Positions 6,153 through 11,527 of a stretch of 11,527 nucleotides of DNA are shown here, one piece after another. Numbering within the stretch: the stretch's first letter is position 1; each line of letters starts with the position of its first letter. The translations under genes were made by a program, and so were the position numbers. Source of the DNA: Prevotella sp. (GTDB lineage Bacteria; Bacteroidota; Bacteroidia; Bacteroidales; Bacteroidaceae); contig JAJPZE010000238.1 in the NCBI GenBank assembly GCA_021204565.1, positions 1 to 11,527 on the forward strand. The letters run 5' to 3'. The notes under the pieces were generated by a model. The model ran no database searches. It was not told where the DNA came from and saw only the letters and a program-made list of their open reading frames with translations.

Positions 6153-7664
6153 ATGAAGAAAGTATTTCTCTTGGTTGCATGCTTGTACGCATCGGTGAGT
6201 ATGTTTGCATTAAATATGCCGCAGGTTTTTTCCGATAACCTAATGCTCCAACAGCGGACTAGTGCCCGTCTGTGGGGTTGGGCTTTGGAGGGTTCGGTTG
6301 TAAATGTTGTTACCGGCTGGGACGGGAAAGAATACACCACAACAGCCGACAAGACCTCAGGGCGTTGGGAAGTGCTTGTCTCTACGCCCGCCGCTTCATA
6401 TGAAACGTACTCCATTAACATTAAAGGCGACGGCGAAGAGCGTGTTATAAATAATGTATTGATTGGGGAGGTGTGGTTCTGCTGCGGTCAATCGAATATG
6501 GAGATGCCTCTCATGGGCTTTTGGAATTGTCCTGTCGAAGGAGCGAATGAAGCCATCGCCGGCGCAGGAAAATATCGTAATGCAATACGTGTAGCCACAA
6601 TCCCCAAAACCCGTGCAACCGAACCGCAGAGCGATGTGGAGTGCCGTTGGGATGTAAGCCAACCTGCTAACGCTCCCCTCTTCTCCGCCGTCGGCTATTT
6701 CTTTGCACGCACGCTCACGGACATACTCGATGTACCCGTAGGGATAATCAATTGCTCGTGGGGCGGTAGCGCCGTGGAGGGTTGGATGCCGAAAGAGATA
6801 CTGCTTACCTATCCCGACGGATTAACGCCGCAGGACGACGAAGATTATCACGAGAAGATGGTGATGTACAATGGCATGCTCTTCCCTCTTGCCGGGTATA
6901 CCGTGCGCGGATTCCTTTGGAACCAAGGGGAGAGCAATGTCGGGAAACCCGAAGAATATATCGAGCGGTTCTCCGCAATGGTGCGCCATTGGCGCTTTAT
7001 ATGGCGTCAGGGCGACGACAAGTTGCCTATATACAGCGTGGAGCTGCCCCCGTATGCTTATGGAGACGGACCCGATGGACTGACCGGACCCGACTTCCGC
7101 GTGGCTCAACACAAGATTACGAAAGTGCTTGAAAATAGCGGGTGCGTTGCCACATCAGACCTTGTATATGATTACGAGACCAATCAGGTGCACGGGTGCC
7201 GTAAGCAGGAGATAGGTCAGCGACTGGCATACATGGCGGCGACAAGGGACTACGGCGTCGGGGGCATTGTAGCTGATGCGCCTGAGTTCGAATATATGAC
7301 CGTCGACGAGGCAAGCGCAGAGGACAATAACGTTATTGCGGGAACGATTGTCGCAGAGCCCAAGGCAAACGGGCAAGTATTGCAACTATACTTTACCAAT
7401 GCCCAAGACGGGTTCGACCGCACGGTGAACATACCTGACTTCGAGGCATGCGACTCGCAAGGCAATTGGCATAAAGCCATTGTATGGGCGTCGTCGGCTT
7501 GGCAGAATGTAGAGCGTCAGGGAGCGTTCCTTAAATTAGCGTGTCCCGAAGCTGACAGGATTACGGCGGTGAGATACTGTTACAAGAACTTTCTTCGCGG
7601 CAAACTTCATAACCTGCGCGGGTTGCCCTTAGTGCCGTTCGTCGCACAGGTGCCCGGAGAATAA
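6153..7664 (+). CDS. Exported SASA-domain acetylesterase ('sialate O-acetylesterase'-like; possible CE20 relative)
   Basis: Predicted to remove O-acetyl groups from carbohydrates outside the cytoplasm. The N-terminus MKKVFLLVACLYASVSMFA is a signal peptide, with likely cleavage after Ser16 or Ala19; LVAC at 7-10 resembles a lipobox but is too near the start to be convincing. A beta-rich domain (about 20-100) precedes the SASA/SGNH-like hydrolase domain (about 103-365). Block I is GQSNME (112-117) with nucleophile Ser114. SWGGSAVEGW (202-211) and WNQGESN (256-262) follow, and His347 in QVHGCRKQEIGQRLA (345-359) is the likely catalytic His. The residue two before it is Gln345, where family members usually have Asp (D-x-H). 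A further beta region closes the 503 residues. It lies 6 bases upstream of the GH94 gene and has no sialic-acid genes nearby, so acetylated plant oligosaccharides are a more likely substrate than sialic acid. Confidence 0.88.
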   Translation: MKKVFLLVACLYASVSMFALNMPQVFSDNLMLQQRTSARLWGWALEGSVVNVVTGWDGKEYTTTADKTSGRWEVLVSTPAASYETYSINIKGDGEERVINNVLIGEVWFCCGQSNMEMPLMGFWNCPVEGANEAIAGAGKYRNAIRVATIPKTRATEPQSDVECRWDVSQPANAPLFSAVGYFFARTLTDILDVPVGIINCSWGGSAVEGWMPKEILLTYPDGLTPQDDEDYHEKMVMYNGMLFPLAGYTVRGFLWNQGESNVGKPEEYIERFSAMVRHWRFIWRQGDDKLPIYSVELPPYAYGDGPDGLTGPDFRVAQHKITKVLENSGCVATSDLVYDYETNQVHGCRKQEIGQRLAYMAATRDYGVGGIVADAPEFEYMTVDEASAEDNNVIAGTIVAEPKANGQVLQLYFTNAQDGFDRTVNIPDFEACDSQGNWHKAIVWASSAWQNVERQGAFLKLACPEADRITAVRYCYKNFLRGKLHNLRGLPLVPFVAQVPGE

Positions 7665-7670
7665 ATTATT

Positions 7671-10148
7671 ATGAAGCCGATAACCTACGGGTATTTCGAT
7701 GACGAGGTTCGCGAGTACGTCATCACCCGCCCCGACACGCCCTATCCATGGATAAACTACTTGGGAGACAAGGATTTCTTCGGTCTGATTAGCAACACCG
7801 CCGGAGGATATGTCTTCGCTCGCGACGCTAAATACCGGCGTATAACTCGATACCGATACAACAGCGTCCCCATAGATAACGGGGGCAGGTACTTTTATAT
7901 CAACGAGGGAGGTGTCATTTGGAATCCCGGTTGGAAACCTACACGCACCCCGCTCGACTTTTACGAGTGCCGGCACGGGATGAATTATACACGCATCACC
8001 GCCCATAAGAACGACCTAAGTGCAAGCGTGCTCTTTTTTGTTCCCATAGACGCTCACGCCGAAATACAGAAGTTGACGTTAACCAACCTTAGCCCTACCG
8101 CCATCAAACGCTTTAAGTTGTTCTCTTTCGTCGAATGGTGTCTCTGGAACGCCGAGACAGACGCGGAGAACTTCCAACGCAACCTCTCCATCGGAGAAGT
8201 CGAAATCGACGGTAACGTCATCTATCACAAAACCGAATATAAGGAACGACGCAATCACTTCGCTTTTTATTCCGTAAACGCACCGGGCAACGGCTACGAT
8301 ACCGACCGCGACAGCTTCGTAGGGATGTATAACGGCTTCGACGCCCCCCAATGCGTAAAGCAAGGCCGGTCGAACAATTCCGTAGCCCACGGGTGGAGCC
8401 CTATCGCCTCGCATTACATAGAGGTGGAGTTACGGCCCGGAGAGAGCCGCGATTACATCTTCCTCTTGGGATATGTAGAGATGGATGAAGAGGATAAGTT
8501 CTCCCGTGAAGATATACTTCGAAAGCAATCAGGTCGCCTCATATCCTCACAAGACAGCGATGTTACATTAATTAATAAGGAGAAAGCGCGTCTGCTTATC
8601 CGGCAATACTCCTCTTCCGAGTCCGTCGACAAAGCATTCAATGAGTTACGGGAGATGTGGGATCAATTGCTCGATATATTCCGCTTGAAAAGTAATGACG
8701 ACAGACTGGATCGTATGGTCAATGTCTGGAACCAATATCAGTGCATGATTACTTTCTGTTTCTCCCGCTCCGCAAGTTACTTCGAAAGCGGTATAGGGAG
8801 AGGCATGGGGTTCCGCGACAGCTGTCAAGATATACTCGGCTTCGTACATCTCCTGCCCGACAGGGCAAGACAACGCCTGAAAGATATTGCAGCCACACAG
8901 TTCCCCGACGGTAGCTGTTATCATCAGTACCAACCCTTAACCAAGCGCGGAAATAACGATATTGGCAGTGGATTTGGCGACGACCCCCTTTGGCTTATCC
9001 TCGCTACAACTGCCTACATCCGCTCTACCGGAGACCTCGATGTACTCTCCGAACCAGTTCCCTTTGACAACAAACCCGGTACGGAAACAAGCCTTATGGA
9101 GCATCTCCGCATATCATTCCGCCACGTCGCCGACCGTGTCGGGCCTCACTTATTGCCCCTTATCGGACGCGCCGACTGGAATGATTGTCTTAATCTTAAT
9201 TGTTTCTCCGACAATCCCGACGAGAGCTTTCAAACGACACGGAACGCCGGCTCCGACTCCAAGGCAGAGTCTGTTATGATTGCCGGTTTATTCGTATTCG
9301 CGGGGAAAACGTATATCGAATTGTGCCGTTTCTTGCATAACGATACCGAAGCCGACTTCGCACGCGGCAAAGTAAGCGATATGGAGCGCGCTATAAAGCA
9401 ATACGGTTGGGACGGCGAGTGGTTTCTCCGGGCTTATGATTATTTCGGGAATAAAGTCGGCTCCAAAGATAACGACGAGGGAAAGATATTCATAGAGAGC
9501 CAAGGATGGTGCGCTATGGCGCAAATAGACGAAAAGATGACCCGTAAGGCGCTCGACGCCGTTAAGCGACATCTCGACACCTCGTACGGTATTGCGCTTC
9601 AACAACCCGCATATACAACTTATCGTAAACAACTCGGCGAAATATCCACATACCCCGCCGGATACAAAGAGAATGCCGGCATCTTCTGTCATAACAACCC
9701 ATGGATTGTTATCGCCGAATCATTAGCGGGAAGAGGTAACGACGCTTGGACACATTATACACGCATTTGTCCCGCATATATAACCGACCAACAACTCCAC
9801 CGTACCGAGCCATATGTCTATTCACAGATGATTGCCGGCAACGACGCCGCACAACCCGGCGAAGCAAAAAACTCCTGGCTTACCGGTACCGCCGCCTGGA
9901 ACTGGGTTGCCGTTACGCAATATATACTCGGCATACGGCCTGATTATAACGGACTCACAATCGCTCCCTGTTTGCCCGAGACTATAAAAGATTATACTGT
10001 CAGAAGAAAAATTCGCAACTCTACATTCATCATACACGTAACTAATAATAATTTAGAGAATATTAAAATTACGCTCGACGGCACAGAGCTCGTTGGAAAC
10101 AAAGTCCCTTACCTCGACGGCGAGCATTATGTAGAGGTGATGATGTAG
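7671..10148 (+). CDS. cbp: Cellobiose phosphorylase, glycoside hydrolase family 94
   Basis: Splits cellobiose with inorganic phosphate into alpha-glucose 1-phosphate and glucose, saving one ATP compared with hydrolysis. The full 825 residues closely follow the pattern of characterised cellobiose phosphorylases such as the Cellvibrio gilvus enzyme: REYVITRPDTPYPWINYLG (14-32), LFSFVEWCLWNA (150-161), NLSIGEVE (171-178), SGIGRGMGFRDS (373-384), YHQYQPLTKRGNNDIGSGF (417-435), GRADWNDCLNLN (499-510), YKENAGIFCHNNPW (665-678) and EPYVYSQMIAG (713-723). Asp505 corresponds to the general acid. Arg377 and Asp383 match the sugar-binding pair, with the same 6-residue spacing. His674 and the TGT at 738-740 fit the phosphate site. 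There is no signal peptide, so it is cytoplasmic. It starts 6 bases after the esterase stop (same operon). The match to cellobiose rather than cellodextrin or chitobiose phosphorylases is good, but substrate is inferred from remembered motifs. Confidence 0.95.
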   Translation: MKPITYGYFDDEVREYVITRPDTPYPWINYLGDKDFFGLISNTAGGYVFARDAKYRRITRYRYNSVPIDNGGRYFYINEGGVIWNPGWKPTRTPLDFYECRHGMNYTRITAHKNDLSASVLFFVPIDAHAEIQKLTLTNLSPTAIKRFKLFSFVEWCLWNAETDAENFQRNLSIGEVEIDGNVIYHKTEYKERRNHFAFYSVNAPGNGYDTDRDSFVGMYNGFDAPQCVKQGRSNNSVAHGWSPIASHYIEVELRPGESRDYIFLLGYVEMDEEDKFSREDILRKQSGRLISSQDSDVTLINKEKARLLIRQYSSSESVDKAFNELREMWDQLLDIFRLKSNDDRLDRMVNVWNQYQCMITFCFSRSASYFESGIGRGMGFRDSCQDILGFVHLLPDRARQRLKDIAATQFPDGSCYHQYQPLTKRGNNDIGSGFGDDPLWLILATTAYIRSTGDLDVLSEPVPFDNKPGTETSLMEHLRISFRHVADRVGPHLLPLIGRADWNDCLNLNCFSDNPDESFQTTRNAGSDSKAESVMIAGLFVFAGKTYIELCRFLHNDTEADFARGKVSDMERAIKQYGWDGEWFLRAYDYFGNKVGSKDNDEGKIFIESQGWCAMAQIDEKMTRKALDAVKRHLDTSYGIALQQPAYTTYRKQLGEISTYPAGYKENAGIFCHNNPWIVIAESLAGRGNDAWTHYTRICPAYITDQQLHRTEPYVYSQMIAGNDAAQPGEAKNSWLTGTAAWNWVAVTQYILGIRPDYNGLTIAPCLPETIKDYTVRRKIRNSTFIIHVTNNNLENIKITLDGTELVGNKVPYLDGEHYVEVMM

Positions 10149-10156
10149 ACCCGCTT

Positions 10157-10189
10157 GTCTTTATCGGCAACCTTATCCGGAAGACTTTT
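10157..10189 (+). terminator. Probable terminator of the esterase/phosphorylase operon
   Basis: GTCTT (10157-10161) pairs with AAGAC (10181-10185). A T-G pair follows and, after a 2-base bulge, CGG (10165-10167) pairs with CCG (10177-10179). TTTT follows at 10186-10189. It starts 8 bases past the GH94 stop codon. The bulge and short T tract limit certainty. Confidence 0.5.
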
Positions 10190-10223
10190 CCGCCCGCCTG
10201 CAACAAGCCGGTTATGGCTACAC

Positions 10224-10258
10224 GTTGGGGCTATGCAAACATATCTTGTAAGTTTGCA
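10224..10258 (+). promoter_or_regulatory. Promoter-like boxes overlapping a 7-bp inverted repeat
   Basis: GTTG (10224-10227) and TAAGTTTG (10249-10256), 21 bases apart, fit the -33/-7 consensus loosely. The -7 box overlaps TGCAAAC (10234-10240) and GTTTGCA (10252-10258), a perfect 7-bp inverted repeat with an 11-base gap. The left arm also gives TATGTTTG on the minus strand (10243-10236). No gene follows on the plus strand, so this could be chance or a promoter of a small RNA. Confidence 0.25.
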
Positions 10259-10306
10259 CGACGAGTTGCACCATTTTGACACGTCTGATCCCGCCCGCCG
10301 TAACCT

Positions 10307-10361
10307 CATATTATGGGTACCCTTAAACACATATCATGGGTACCCTTAAACACATATCATG
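10307..10361. repeat. 23-bp tandem repeat, 2.4 copies, each with GGGTACCC
   Basis: Unit 1 (10307-10329) and unit 2 (10330-10352) are both 23 bases and differ at one position (CATATT versus CATATC). A partial third copy, CATATCATG, covers 10353-10361. Each full unit holds the 8-base palindrome GGGTACCC followed by TTAAACA. The near identity points to recent duplication by slippage. Confidence 0.85.
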
Positions 10362-10522
10362 CCTTGCAAAACCTAAGCTAAAGCAACACGTTGAATATCA
10401 ATAGATTAACCATAACGTCATTTGCACTATATTATCCTCTGCCGGTATTCTCTACGCTTAACCTTACTCCTTCGACGTGTAGGGAGAGAAGAGAGTTTGT
10501 TCCGGACATATTTTCCGCCGGC

Positions 10523-11257
10523 TCAATCAAAGAGTTGGCAGAGAATATCAAATGATTGCAAGCGGGGGAAATTGGGTATGTGCGCCATCGAATAATCGAG
10601 GAGAAGACGGGTGAGGAGATTGCGCCCGGTGCGTGTCGTGGCGATGTTGCCGCAGTCGTTTGTGTATGGCGGAAGGTTGCAAAACAGCATAAGGAGCCGC
10701 GCCGTATCGGCGTCGGCGGTGTGTGGCTGACAGGGGGAAAAGGATGTCAGAAATGAGGAGTTATCAATATCGAATGTTGCTCCGGCAGTGTAGTTGTCGG
10801 TATTAGGGAGAATGCCGATATATCGGAGGATGTTTACAACGTAACGAATGTGTAAATCGGGCAAGGGTACGGGCGAGTTGTCAAGTTGGCGGACGGTTTG
10901 CGTGATGTAGTCGAAAAGCCCGCTACCGGTTTGTTCGTGGCGTATCGCGTGTAGCGTAAAGTCGGCAATGAAGAGTGTTTGTGCAATCTTTGCCGGGTCG
11001 TGCCGGATGTTGTGAAGGGGCGTAACGACGTGTACGTTGCGTATTTGTTGTATTTGTTTGTTGCCTTGCAGATTGAATTCAACTTCGACGATGTTCATCA
11101 ATTGCGCGGCTCCTCCGGCGTGTGTCGATGCCGAACGCGCGCTGTTATTTACGGCGAAAGACATCATGCCGTACTCCTTTGTATACGCCGAGACGATGAG
11201 TTTTCTCTCGCCGTACTTCACTTTTGCAAGTACTATTGCCTGCGTCACGGTCAGCAT
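10523..11257 (-). CDS. recO: DNA repair protein RecO
   Basis: Recombination mediator of the RecFOR pathway; with RecR it loads RecA onto SSB-coated single-stranded DNA in the cytoplasm. The 244 residues have the family order: an N-terminal OB-fold domain (about 1-80; TQAIVLAKVKYGERKLIVSA at 5-24, EYGMMSFAV at 28-36) and then a helical C-terminal domain with LFIADFTLHAI (95-105) and an LRYIGILPN element (144-152), which usually precedes the zinc-site region. It has no CxxC pairs, so the zinc finger of some RecO proteins is absent, as is common in Bacteroidetes. The C-terminus ends IPNFPRLQSFDILCQLFD (227-244), the usual phylum pattern. It starts 12 bases after the upstream amidase gene, so they are probably co-transcribed. 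Confidence 0.9.
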   Translation of the reverse strand: MLTVTQAIVLAKVKYGERKLIVSAYTKEYGMMSFAVNNSARSASTHAGGAAQLMNIVEVEFNLQGNKQIQQIRNVHVVTPLHNIRHDPAKIAQTLFIADFTLHAIRHEQTGSGLFDYITQTVRQLDNSPVPLPDLHIRYVVNILRYIGILPNTDNYTAGATFDIDNSSFLTSFSPCQPHTADADTARLLMLFCNLPPYTNDCGNIATTRTGRNLLTRLLLDYSMAHIPNFPRLQSFDILCQLFD

Positions 11258-11269
11258 ACGACCGGCGGG

Positions 11270-11527
11270 TCAATCATTAAACCGCTTTTCCAAACCGCCG
11301 AAAGCGTCGATGCGGCGGTCGCGGAAGAAGGGCCACCAGCGGCGGACAGTCTCTTCACGCTCCATATCAATGGTGATGACGGCTGTCGCCTCCTCCGTTT
11401 CGGGCGCCTCATAGAGCATTTCGCCTTGCGGTCCGGCTACGAAACTGCCGCCCCAGAATGTTATTCCGGCAGTTTGTCCCGACGGGTCGGGCTCTTTACC
11501 GACGCGGTTGACAGCCACCACATACAC
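11270..11527 (-). CDS. aguB: Carbon-nitrogen hydrolase, N-carbamoylputrescine amidase type, 5'-truncated
   Basis: Nitrilase-superfamily enzyme that hydrolyses N-carbamoylputrescine to putrescine, CO2 and ammonia, the last step of the agmatine route to polyamines. Only the C-terminal 85 residues are in the window; the frame stays open to base 11527 and the GTG there is an internal Val, not a start. Visible family features: VVAVNRVGKEPDPSG (3-17), FWGGSFVAGPQGE (24-36), and RRWWPFFRDRRIDAFGGL (62-79), which is typical of the AguB branch. The Glu-Lys-Cys catalytic residues lie upstream, off-window, so activity cannot be judged. It is followed by recO after 12 bases. Confidence 0.85.
   Translation of the reverse strand: MYVVAVNRVGKEPDPSGQTAGITFWGGSFVAGPQGEMLYEAPETEEATAVITIDMEREETVRRWWPFFRDRRIDAFGGLEKRFND

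Larger units (their letters stand above)
10190..10522. other. Convergent intergenic region between the phosphorylase gene and recO
   Basis: No credible gene is present; the short frames here have no motifs and begin at TTG or inside the repeats. The region contains an inverted repeat with promoter-like boxes (10224-10258) and a 23-bp tandem repeat (10307-10361). From 10362 to 10522 I see only weak, bulged inverted repeats (for example TTCTCT and AGAGAA near 10449 and 10486) and no clear terminator for recO. Confidence 0.6.

Noticed and set aside
6171..6182. Lipobox-like LVAC in the esterase signal peptide
   Set aside because: The Cys is at residue 10, leaving too short a hydrophobic stretch for a normal lipoprotein signal; ordinary signal peptidase cleavage nearer residue 16-19 fits better.
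10155..10349. Small plus-strand frame after the phosphorylase gene
   Set aside because: It begins at TTG inside the probable terminator, ends in the tandem repeat and has no recognisable motif.
10307..10361. Possible CRISPR array
   Set aside because: The repeats abut with no spacers and there are only two full copies; no cas gene is present.

Overview
The window looks like chromosome of an anaerobic or microaerophilic member of the Bacteroidales. Three lines of evidence point there. Intergenic promoters fit the Bacteroidetes sigma factor consensus (TTTG at -33, TAnnTTTG at -7; TATCTTTGCA occurs twice and TAATTTTG once, each placed correctly before a gene). Starts lack strong Shine-Dalgarno sequences. 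The RecO is of the short type typical of this phylum. The base composition is moderately GC-rich. I cannot name a genus.

Layout: (1) 1-290 is the 3' part of a superoxide reductase (desulfoferrodoxin) gene, closed by a strong terminator at 343-374. (2) 375-1109 is non-coding and rich in inverted repeats. It ends in a clear promoter (971-1000) overlapped by a three-copy operator-like repeat. (3) 1110-4756 is a tight three-gene operon, etfB-etfA-acyl-CoA dehydrogenase, followed by a terminator. (4) 4757-5137 is a convergent intergenic region holding a series of short hairpins. (5) An AraC-family regulator on the minus strand (5138-6013) is divergent from a two-gene plus-strand operon (6153-10148). 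That operon encodes an exported SASA-domain acetylesterase and a cytoplasmic GH94 cellobiose phosphorylase. (6) 10149-10522 is a second convergent intergenic region, with a terminator, an inverted repeat and a 23-bp tandem repeat. (7) The minus strand carries recO and, upstream of it, the 3' end of an N-carbamoylputrescine amidase-like gene that leaves the window.

The ETF/dehydrogenase genes should pass electrons between an acyl-CoA substrate and a redox partner. EtfB motifs resemble the NADH-using, electron-bifurcating type. The AraC/esterase/phosphorylase cluster reads as a small carbohydrate module: the esterase would remove acetyl groups outside the cytoplasm, and the phosphorylase would split imported cellobiose into glucose 1-phosphate and glucose. 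No transporter, SusC/SusD pair or sialic-acid gene is visible, so the 'sialate' name usually given to such esterases is not supported by context.

I see no phage, insertion sequence, CRISPR array, tRNA or rRNA, and no clearly new multi-gene system. The most interesting signals are regulatory and structural: the etf operator repeats, the 10-bp tandem repeat between the divergent promoters, the hairpin series and the 23-bp tandem repeat.
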